64,000 bases of DNA from Cellulomonas fimi (lineage in GTDB: Bacteria; Actinomycetota; Actinomycetes; Actinomycetales; Cellulomonadaceae): the NCBI RefSeq assembly GCF_012952065.1, contig NZ_JABCJJ010000006.1, forward strand, positions 1 through 64,000, read 5' to 3'. Shown piece after piece: positions 8,657 through 16,203 of the stretch (within the stretch, counting starts at the first letter, position 1; each line of letters opens with the position of its first letter). A program made the position numbers and the translations under genes. The notes under the pieces are model-generated. The model worked only from the letters and a program-made list of their open reading frames with translations, was not told where the DNA came from and did no database searches.

Positions 8657-9636
8657 GGCGCCAGGTTCGCCGTTCCCTCGAGGTAGGAGCCGGTGATCTC
8701 GCTCAGGTCGTTGCCGACGAGGCACAGCAGCGTCCGGTCCCCCTGGTCCCAGGACTCCTCCGACGGCACGAGCCAGGTGTAGTAGCCGCCCTCGTCCCAG
8801 TGCCCGGCGGTCACGGCGGATTCCGCCTCCTCGAGGCACCAGGCGTCCGCCTCGACCTCGAGCGCCTCGTCCCCCGGGAAGGTCATGGCCCCCGACTGTG
8901 CCGATGCGATGACCTCCTCACCGTGCGGCAGGAAGCACGAGACCACCGTGACGGCGTCGATCGCGTCGTCGCCCCAGCCGATCGGCTCGCGGAGGCAGTC
9001 GCCGACCAGGAGCGAGGTGGCGTCGACCTGACCCGGCGAGCCCCAGTCCCCGCCGGTGTCGCGGCCCGCACCGGCGCCCTCGCGCAGGCCCTCCTCCCAG
9101 CCCTCCTCGAAGCTCGCGGCGAAGCCGCCGGACGCGTCGTCGAACGCCACGCTGAACCACGCGACGAGGAAGGCCGTGAGGAGCAGCCCCGCGAGCGTCA
9201 CGAGCCCGCCGACGACGACGCCGGCGATCGCGAGCCCCCGTCCCTGGGTGCCGTCGCGCTTGATCTGCCGCAGGGCGACGATGCCCAGCACGAGGCCGAC
9301 CGGCGCCGTCAGGCCCACGAGGAACGCGGACAAGCTCGTGACGAGCGACGCGATCGCCAGGCCGTTGGTCGGCGGCGGCCCGTAACCCGGCGGAGCGCCG
9401 TAGCCGGGTGCGACGACGTAGGGCGACGACGCGGCGTACGCGGGCGCGGCGTACGCGGGCCCGGCGTCGTAGGGCGAAGTCGTTCCGTACGCCGGCGCGC
9501 TGCCGTACGCCGGCGCGCTGCCGTACGCCGGAGTGCTGCCGTACGGCGGCGGCGGGGGCGGCGCCGCGTGCGGCGGCACGGAGTGACCCGCGTCGTCCGG
9601 TGTGGCCGGCGGCGGCGCGGTGGGCGGCGTGCTCAT
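8653..9636 (-). CDS. DUF4190 / septum-formation-domain membrane protein, Pro/Tyr-rich head
   Basis: This 327-residue paralogue of the downstream gene has a long cytoplasmic head (residues 1-95) made of Ala-Tyr-Gly-Ser-Ala-Pro repeats. Two DUF4190 helices follow (about 96-165, with DGTQGRGLAIAGVVVGG), then an exported domain with LLVGDCLREP and VTVVSCFLPHGEEV. The Tyr/Pro-rich head is typical of actinobacterial envelope proteins and may serve in protein interaction. It is the first gene of a two-gene operon. The two proteins share the same architecture and the end motif GD-RTLLCL, so they arose by tandem duplication. Confidence 0.86.
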   Translation of the reverse strand: MSTPPTAPPPATPDDAGHSVPPHAAPPPPPPYGSTPAYGSAPAYGSAPAYGTTSPYDAGPAYAAPAYAASSPYVVAPGYGAPPGYGPPPTNGLAIASLVTSLSAFLVGLTAPVGLVLGIVALRQIKRDGTQGRGLAIAGVVVGGLVTLAGLLLTAFLVAWFSVAFDDASGGFAASFEEGWEEGLREGAGAGRDTGGDWGSPGQVDATSLLVGDCLREPIGWGDDAIDAVTVVSCFLPHGEEVIASAQSGAMTFPGDEALEVEADAWCLEEAESAVTAGHWDEGGYYTWLVPSEESWDQGDRTLLCLVGNDLSEITGSYLEGTANLAP

Positions 9637-9784
9637 GCCGATGAACCTAGTGGCGGTCGGGGGCTCACCGGGACGACCCGGTGGGATTGCGCCCGGTGGG
9701 ATTCCGCCCGGTGGCCCGACGGAATCCCCCGGTCGGCCCTCGTTCCGCCCCCACGCGCGGCAGCCTGCTCCTCCGTCGTCGTAC

Positions 9785-10585
9785 TCACTCGGCGAGGTCG
9801 AGGACGACCGGGACGTGGTCGGAGGGGCTCCTGCCCTTGCGCTCGTCGCGCTCGATCGTCACCACCTCGGCGCGCTTGGCGACCGTCGGCGACACGTACG
9901 CGAAGTCGATCCGCATGCCCTCGTTCCGGGGGAACCGGAGCCGCTGGTAGTCCCAGTAGGTGTACCGGCGCTCCTCGGGGACGAGCTCGCGCGTGATCTC
10001 GGTGTAGCCGGCGGACGCGAAGGCGGCGAACGCCGCGCGCTCGGGTGGGGTGACGTGCGTCTGTCCGGCGAACGCGGCCAGGTCCCAGACGTCCGTGTCC
10101 GTCGGCGCCACGTTCCAGTCGCCCATGAGCGCGACCTGCGCCATCGGGTCACCTGACTCGGGCGAGATCCACTCGGCCGCGCGGTCCTTGAGCTGCCGGA
10201 GGAACTCGAGCTTGTAGTCGTAGTGCGGGTTGCCGAGCGCGCGTCCGTGCGGCACGTAGAGGCTCCACACCCGCACCCCGCCACAGGTCGCACCGATCGC
10301 CCGCGCCTCGAGCACCGGCACCTCGCCGAAGGTGGGCTGCCCGGGGAAGCCTCGCTCGACGTCGTGCAGCCCGACGCGCGACACGACGGCGACGCCGTTC
10401 CACTGGCTGAAGCCGAACGTCGCGACCTCATAGCCCGCTGCCTCGAACGCCTCGCGGGGGAACTGCTCGTCCTTGCACTTGGTCTCCTGGAGCGCGAGCA
10501 CGTCGGTGCCCGTGCGCTCGAGGAAGGCGATCGCGCGGTCCGTGCGAGAGCGGACCGAGTTGATGTTCCACGTGGCCAGGCGCAT
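9785..10585 (-). CDS. xthA: exodeoxyribonuclease III (AP endonuclease)
   Basis: The 266-residue protein of the ExoIII/Ape1 family cuts DNA 5' to abasic sites and removes 3' blocking groups during base-excision repair. The family motifs are all present: NINSVR at 8-13, LQETK near 36, SLYVPHG with the conserved Tyr, GDWNVAPTD near 155, RIDFAYVS near 225, and the catalytic SDHVPV near 255. The ATG at 10585 starts directly at the first beta strand (MRLATWNIN). It is divergent from the SDR gene across 111 bp. The 148-bp gap on its 3' side holds only short CGGTGGGATT direct repeats. Confidence 0.95.
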   Translation of the reverse strand: MRLATWNINSVRSRTDRAIAFLERTGTDVLALQETKCKDEQFPREAFEAAGYEVATFGFSQWNGVAVVSRVGLHDVERGFPGQPTFGEVPVLEARAIGATCGGVRVWSLYVPHGRALGNPHYDYKLEFLRQLKDRAAEWISPESGDPMAQVALMGDWNVAPTDTDVWDLAAFAGQTHVTPPERAAFAAFASAGYTEITRELVPEERRYTYWDYQRLRFPRNEGMRIDFAYVSPTVAKRAEVVTIERDERKGRSPSDHVPVVLDLAE

Positions 10586-10683
10586 GGCGTCAGGCTAGCC
10601 GGGGCTACCCACAGGCCTCGGCGTCGTCTCCCGTCGGCCCGCGCGACGCCCCGGTCTGCGGGACGGGTGTCGGGGGCCACCCG

Positions 10684-10689
10684 TAGGCT
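10684..10689 (+). promoter_or_regulatory. -10 hexamer TAGGCT, probable leaderless start of the SDR gene
   Basis: TAGGCT is followed by exactly 7 nt and then ATG, which places the expected transcription start at the start codon. There is no Shine-Dalgarno sequence in between. Confidence 0.6.
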
Positions 10690-10696
10690 GACCGCC

Positions 10697-11485
10697 ATGG
10701 CTACCGCACTGATCACCGGCGCAAGCGCCGGCCTCGGCCTGGAGTTCGCGTGGCAGCTCGCCACGGCCCACCACGACCTCGTGCTGGTCGCACGCGACAG
10801 CGAGCGGCTCGAGCGCCTCGCGGCCCAGCTCCACGCGGCAGCGGGCGTGCACGTCGAGGTCCTCCCGGCCGACCTGTCCGAGCGGGACGACGTCGAGCGG
10901 GTCGCCGAGCGGCTGCGCTCGGGCGAGCGGCCCGTGGGTCTGCTCGTCAACAACGCGGGCTTCGCGATCCACCAGCGGTTCGTCGGGGGCGACGTCGCGC
11001 GCGAGGAGCGCGCCTTCGACGTCATGGTCCGCGCGGTCCTGGTGCTGTCCCACGCGGCCGCGGGCACGATGGCGGGGCGCGGGCGGGGAGCGATCCTCAA
11101 CGTCGCGTCGGTGGCGGCGCTGATGGCCTCGGGCACGTACTCGGCGCACAAGGCCTGGGTCCGGTCGTTCACCGAGGGTCTCGCGGTCGAGCTCAAGGGC
11201 ACCGGCGTCTCCGCGACGGTCCTGTGCCCCGGGTTCGTCCACACCGAGTTCCACGAGCGCGGGAACGTCGACATGACGTCGTACCCCGAGATCGCGTGGC
11301 TCAACGCCGACTCGGTGGTGGCGACCGCGCTCGCGGACGTGCGCCGCGGCGTCGTCATCTCCACCCCGAGCCTGCGCTACCGGGTGGTGTCCGGCGTCGT
11401 GCGGATGCTGCCACGGAGCGCGGTCCGTGCGATCGGCAAGTACCGCAAGGCGGTCGAGGCGCCCGACGACGGCGTCTCGAGCTGA
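10697..11485 (+). CDS. short-chain dehydrogenase/reductase
   Basis: The 262-residue classical SDR has the cofactor motif TGASAGLG at 8-15, NNAG near 89, a catalytic Ser in NVASVAAL near 138 and YSAHK near 152. The Arg in the ARD loop after the second strand suggests NADP(H) preference. A C-terminal hydrophobic/basic helix (SGVVRMLPRSAVRAIGKY) resembles that of membrane-associated DltE/YqjQ-type reductases. The substrate is unknown. The start is set by the ATG 7 nt after a TAGGCT box. pyrE follows after 41 bp but has its own promoter motif. Confidence 0.9.
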   Translation: MATALITGASAGLGLEFAWQLATAHHDLVLVARDSERLERLAAQLHAAAGVHVEVLPADLSERDDVERVAERLRSGERPVGLLVNNAGFAIHQRFVGGDVAREERAFDVMVRAVLVLSHAAAGTMAGRGRGAILNVASVAALMASGTYSAHKAWVRSFTEGLAVELKGTGVSATVLCPGFVHTEFHERGNVDMTSYPEIAWLNADSVVATALADVRRGVVISTPSLRYRVVSGVVRMLPRSAVRAIGKYRKAVEAPDDGVSS

Positions 11486-11513
11486 GCACGGTCTCGAGCT
11501 GAGGACGCGTCGG

Positions 11514-11519
11514 TACCCT
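11514..11519 (+). promoter_or_regulatory. -10 hexamer TACCCT, probable leaderless start of pyrE
   Basis: TACCCT is followed by 7 nt and the GTG start of pyrE, with no Shine-Dalgarno sequence between. Confidence 0.55.
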
Positions 11520-11526
11520 GTCGCAC

Positions 11527-12111
11527 GTGACCGGACCCGACCCCACCCTGCTCTCCCCGACGCCGCGAGAGCAGCTCCGTGACCTGATCGTCGAGCTCGC
11601 CGTCGTGCGCGGGCGCGTGACCCTGTCGTCCGGTCGCGAGGCCGACTACTACGTCGACCTGCGTCGCGTCACGCTGCACCACCGGGCGGCGCCGCTGGTC
11701 GGGCACGTCCTGCTGGACCGGCTCGAGGAGGTCGGGCTCGGCACGGCGGAGGTCGACGCCGTCGGCGGCCTCACGCTCGGGGCCGACCCGGTCGCGACGG
11801 CGCTGCTGCACGCGGCGGCGTCGCGGGGGCAGGACCTCGACGCGTTCGTGGTGCGCAAGGAGGCGAAGGCGCACGGTATGCAGCGCCGGGTCGAGGGACC
11901 CGACATCGCGGGGCGCCGTGTCGTCGTGCTCGAGGACACGTCGACGACGGGGGCGTCGCCGATCGCCGCGGTCGAGGCCGCGCGCGAGGCGGGCGCGGAG
12001 GTGCTCGGCGTCGCGGTCATCGTGGACCGGGCGACCGGTGCGCGGGAGAGGATCGAGGCGCTCGGCGTCCCGTACCACTCCCTCTACGACCTCGCGGACC
12101 TGGGCCTGTGA
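11527..12111 (+). CDS. pyrE: orotate phosphoribosyltransferase
   Basis: The 194-residue enzyme transfers the ribose-phosphate of PRPP to orotate, giving orotidine 5'-phosphate in pyrimidine synthesis. The PRPP-binding signature VVVLEDTSTTGAS lies near residue 137. The phosphate-binding start LSSGREADYYVDLRR is near 38, and the catalytic flexible-loop lysines are in VRKEAKAHG near 115. The start is GTG at 11527, eight codons before the first conserved helix. It is a single gene, apart from the other pyr genes, and converges on a HAD phosphatase across a palindrome pair. Confidence 0.95.
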   Translation: MTGPDPTLLSPTPREQLRDLIVELAVVRGRVTLSSGREADYYVDLRRVTLHHRAAPLVGHVLLDRLEEVGLGTAEVDAVGGLTLGADPVATALLHAAASRGQDLDAFVVRKEAKAHGMQRRVEGPDIAGRRVVVLEDTSTTGASPIAAVEAAREAGAEVLGVAVIVDRATGARERIEALGVPYHSLYDLADLGL

Positions 12112-12120
12112 CCCGCTGAG

Positions 12121-12240
12121 GTGTCAGACGCAGCGCGCGCTCCGGGGCGCGCACGGTCTGACACGTCGGGTGGAGCGGGGGATTGTCAGGCGTGGCGCGG
12201 GCGTGGCCGCGCGCACGGTCTGACACGTCCGGTGGAGCGG
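12121..12240. repeat. two copies of the GTGTCAGA...TCTGACAC palindrome
   Basis: Two near-tandem units begin at 12121 and about 12184. Each runs from (G)TGTCAG-C through a GCGCGC-rich core to CGCGCACGGTCTGACACGTC and is followed by the same GGTGGAGCGG tail. Each unit is an imperfect palindrome of about 47 bp that can fold into a hairpin. They lie between convergent pyrE and the HAD gene and could act as a bidirectional terminator. The same family recurs at 34285-34455 and 53997-54233. Confidence 0.85.
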
Positions 12241-12263
12241 GCGGGGGTGCCGGGCAGAAGGGC

Positions 12264-13037
12264 TCAGACGAGCGCGACCAGGTCCGCGATCGAGTCGACC
12301 ACCGCGCCGGGGCGGAACGGGAAGCGGTTGACGTCGTCGGCCCGGGTCGAGCCCGTGAGCACCAGGTACGTCGCCAGCCCCGCCTCGATCCCGGCGACGA
12401 TGTCGGTGTCCATGCGGTCGCCGACCATCGCGGTGTGCTCGGAGTGCGCGTCGATCCGGTTGAGCGCCGACCGGAACATCATCGGGTTCGGCTTCCCGAC
12501 GAAGTACGGGTCGCGCCCGGTCGCGCGCGTGATGAGTGCCGCCACGGCACCGGTCGCGGGCAGGTCGCCGGCGGCGCTCGGCCCGGTCGGGTCGGGGTTC
12601 GTGGCGATGAACCGCGAGCCGCCCTGGATGAGCCGGATCGCCTTGGTGATCGCCTCGAACGAGTACGTGCGGGTCTCGCCGAGCACGACGTAGTCGGGGT
12701 CCGCATCCGTGAGCGTGTACCCCGCCTCGTAGAGCGCGGTCGTGAGCCCCGCCTCGCCGATCACGTACGCGCTGCCGCCCGGCACCTGGTCGTCGAGGAA
12801 CCTCGCGGTCGCCATCGCCGAGGTCCAGATGGCGCCCTCCGGCACGTCGATCCCGGTGGCGGCGAGGCGGGCCCGAAGGTCCCGCGGCGTGAAGATCGAG
12901 TTGTTCGTGAGGATCAGGAACGGCCGCTCCTTGTCCCGCAGCGCCGCGACGAACTCCGCCGCGCCGGAGATCGCGTGACCCTCGTGGACGAGCACGCCGT
13001 CCATGTCGGACAGCCAGCTGTGGATCTCGCGCGTCAC
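12264..13037 (-). CDS. HAD-superfamily (class IIA, NagD-like) phosphatase
   Basis: The 257-residue enzyme has the HAD motifs DMDGVLV near residue 11 (nucleophile Asp), TNNS near 44, the lysine in VGKPNPMMF near 177, and GDRMDTDI near 202. The class IIA cap lies between motifs II and III, as in NagD and p-nitrophenyl phosphatases, which dephosphorylate nucleotides and sugar phosphates. It lacks a signal peptide. The DedA-like gene lies 4 bp upstream and reads in the same direction, so the two probably form an operon. Confidence 0.9.
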   Translation of the reverse strand: MTREIHSWLSDMDGVLVHEGHAISGAAEFVAALRDKERPFLILTNNSIFTPRDLRARLAATGIDVPEGAIWTSAMATARFLDDQVPGGSAYVIGEAGLTTALYEAGYTLTDADPDYVVLGETRTYSFEAITKAIRLIQGGSRFIATNPDPTGPSAAGDLPATGAVAALITRATGRDPYFVGKPNPMMFRSALNRIDAHSEHTAMVGDRMDTDIVAGIEAGLATYLVLTGSTRADDVNRFPFRPGAVVDSIADLVALV

Positions 13038-13041
13038 GCCG

Positions 13042-13794
13042 TCAGCCTCCGATGTCCTCGCGCTCGACCCGCGCGCGTTCGTGTTGCTCGTCGTACGCCG
13101 GGTTCCGCTTCGCGCTGCGGGCCCGCAGCAGCTCGACCGCGACCGGGATCAGGGACAGTCCCACGATCAGGACGAGGATCGCCTCGATGTTGTCCTTGAC
13201 GAACGTGATCTGCCCGAGGAAGTACCCGAGCACCGTGACGCCGACGCCCCACAGCAGCGCACCGATGACGTTGTACGAGACGAAGTGCCGGTAGTTCATT
13301 TTCCCGATCCCGGCGGCGACGGGCGCGAAGGTCCGCACGAACGGCACGAACCGGGCCACGATGATCGTCCGCCCGCCGTACCTGTCGAAGTACGCGTAGG
13401 TCTGGTCGATGTACTGCTGCTTGAAGATCCGCGAGTCCGGCTTGTTGAACAGCTTGGGCCCGGCCTTGCGTCCGATGAAGTACGCCACCTGGTCACCGAT
13501 GAACGCCGCGAGGAAGATCAGCAGGCACAGCAGCCACAGCGGGAAGTTCAGCTCGTCCTGCGCGACGAGCAGCCCGGCCGTGAACAGCAGCGAGTCACCT
13601 GGCAGGAACGGGAACAGCAGCCCGGTCTCGATGAACACCACGAGCACGATGCCGATGAGCGCGTACGGCCCGAACGACGCGATCAGCGTGTCCGCCTGCA
13701 TCCACTCGGGCCCGATGGCGGGCAGCGGGCCGGCTGCGGGCAGCGCCGCGGTCAGCTCGGCGGGCAGGGCGGCGAGGGTCGTCAGATCGAGCAC
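13042..13794 (-). CDS. DedA-family membrane protein
   Basis: The 250-residue integral membrane protein carries the DedA/VTT signature: an ETGLLFPFLPGDSLLFTAG re-entrant region near 55-75 and RFVPFVRTFAPVAAG near 148-162, followed by two more helices and a charged cytoplasmic tail. DedA proteins act in membrane lipid and proton-gradient homeostasis, some as undecaprenyl-phosphate or phospholipid transporters. The substrate cannot be deduced here. The first 30 residues are moderately hydrophobic and precede the conserved core. The gene starts 24-36 bp from the divergent methyltransferase. Confidence 0.92.
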   Translation of the reverse strand: MLDLTTLAALPAELTAALPAAGPLPAIGPEWMQADTLIASFGPYALIGIVLVVFIETGLLFPFLPGDSLLFTAGLLVAQDELNFPLWLLCLLIFLAAFIGDQVAYFIGRKAGPKLFNKPDSRIFKQQYIDQTYAYFDRYGGRTIIVARFVPFVRTFAPVAAGIGKMNYRHFVSYNVIGALLWGVGVTVLGYFLGQITFVKDNIEAILVLIVGLSLIPVAVELLRARSAKRNPAYDEQHERARVEREDIGG

Positions 13795-13818
13795 GGGTTC
13801 CAGGGTACGGGTCCGTTA

Positions 13819-14517
13819 GTGTCGGGCGCCGTGCGGGACGAATCGACGGACGACGACGCCGCTCCACCCGACGCCGTTCCCCCCGACGCCGCACCGCTCG
13901 AGATCGGCGTCGGCCCCTGGCCCGGCGGGCCGGACGCCTGGCCCGACGACCCCCGCTACGACCGCGAGCTGCTCGCCCACGGCGACCGCCGCAACGTCGT
14001 CGACCGGTACCGCTACTGGTCGCTCGAGGCGATCGTCGCGGACCTCGACACGCGCCGGCACCCGTTCCACGTGGCGATCGAGAACTGGGCGCACGACCTC
14101 AACATCGGCTCGGTCGTCCGCACGGCCAACGCGTTCGCCGCGGCCGAGGTGCACGTCGTGGGTCGACGCCGCTGGAACCGGCGGGGCGCGATGGTCACCG
14201 ACCGCTACCAGCACCTGCGCCACCACCCCGACGTCGACCACCTCCTCGCGTGGGCCGACGACGCCGCGCTGCCCGTGCTCGGGGTCGACAACCTGCCGGG
14301 GTCCCGTCCGCTCGAGGGGTACGCGCTGCCGCGTGCGTGCGTGCTGCTCTTCGGGCAGGAGAGCGTCGGCCTGTCCGACGCCGCCCGCGCCGGGGTGCGC
14401 GACGTCCTGCACATCGCCCAGTTCGGCTCGACGCGCTCGATCAACGCCGGGGCCGCCGCCGCGATCGCGATGCACGCGTGGGTCGCCCAGCACGCAGGCG
14501 TGCCAGACTCGGGGTGA
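13819..14517 (+). CDS. SpoU-family RNA 2'-O-methyltransferase
   Basis: The protein has 232 residues from GTG at 13819, or 228 from GTG at 13831. It carries the three SPOUT motifs: NIGSVVRTANAFAAAEVHVVG, VLLFGQESVGLS, and FGSTRSINAGAAAAIAMHAW. These enzymes use S-adenosylmethionine to methylate a ribose 2'-OH in tRNA or rRNA. The acidic, proline-rich first 35 residues are not part of the fold. The exact RNA target cannot be read. No Shine-Dalgarno sequence is clear for either GTG. The fba gene follows 35 bp downstream with its own ribosome site. Confidence 0.9.
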   Translation: MSGAVRDESTDDDAAPPDAVPPDAAPLEIGVGPWPGGPDAWPDDPRYDRELLAHGDRRNVVDRYRYWSLEAIVADLDTRRHPFHVAIENWAHDLNIGSVVRTANAFAAAEVHVVGRRRWNRRGAMVTDRYQHLRHHPDVDHLLAWADDAALPVLGVDNLPGSRPLEGYALPRACVLLFGQESVGLSDAARAGVRDVLHIAQFGSTRSINAGAAAAIAMHAWVAQHAGVPDSG

Positions 14518-14552
14518 ACAGACCCCCGCACAACGCTTGAGGAGAACCGTCG

Positions 14553-15575
<1,023 letters not shown>

Positions 15576-15600
15576 CCCGGGCTCGACGCCCACCCGACGC

Positions 15601-15634
15601 AGCAGGGCCCCGCGGCGTACCGCGGGGCCCTGCT
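15601..15634. terminator. perfect 15-bp hairpin terminator after fba
   Basis: AGCAGGGCCCCGCGG, the loop CGTA, then the exact complement. It lies 25 bp past fba and 63 bp before the end of the convergent STAS gene. It is the cleanest intrinsic-type terminator in the window, though without a long U-tract. Confidence 0.9.
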
Positions 15635-15697
15635 CGTCGCTGGTGCCGCTCGTCGCTGGTGCTGCTTATTGCTGGTGGACGGTGCCGGCCCGACCGC

Positions 15698-16141
15698 TCA
15701 GCCGCGCTCCTCGCCCAGGTCCGCCGGGAACGTCATGTCCGAGCCCGGGTCCTCGTCGACGACGTCGAGCAGCTCGCCGATGCGCGTCACCTCGAGGAGG
15801 AAGCGCACGGTCGGCGGCACGCGGATCAGGCGGACGCGCGTCGGGCTGCGCGTCGAGAGCCGCGCGAGGAACGCGACGCCGGACGAGTCCATGAACGTGA
15901 CGTGGTGGGCGTCGACGTCGATCGGGAGCCCCGCGCGCTCGGCGTCGGCGGTGGCCTCCTGGAGGTCCGCGCCGAGGTCGGCGTCGACCTCTCCCGACAG
16001 CACGATGCGGGTCCGCTCGGAGCCGACGATGACGTGGACCGAGCCGGGCTCGGAGGCCATCACGGGCGCCCCGAACGACGACGCCGTCGACGCCTCGGTC
16101 GGCGTCGTCCCCTCGCCCGTAGGGCTGTTACCGTCCTGCAC
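15698..16141 (-). CDS. STAS-domain anti-sigma-factor antagonist
   Basis: The 147-residue protein has a flexible Thr/Ser/Pro-rich head (1-30) and a STAS domain. The phospho-acceptor loop reads FMDSSGVAFL (Ser at about 91-92), as in SpoIIAA/RsbV. Such proteins bind a kinase of the RsbW type when unphosphorylated and so release a sigma factor. Divergent next door is a phosphatase-kinase fusion, and a second STAS gene lies on that gene's other side. The ATG at 16141 faces the divergent gene across 62 bp, so both promoters share this gap. Confidence 0.9.
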   Translation of the reverse strand: MQDGNSPTGEGTTPTEASTASSFGAPVMASEPGSVHVIVGSERTRIVLSGEVDADLGADLQEATADAERAGLPIDVDAHHVTFMDSSGVAFLARLSTRSPTRVRLIRVPPTVRFLLEVTRIGELLDVVDEDPGSDMTFPADLGEERG

Positions 16142-16203
16142 GATGCTCCTTCTGGTGGCGCCGTTCGGGGAACTCTACGCACGATCTGACCCCAGGCGTC
16201 AGT

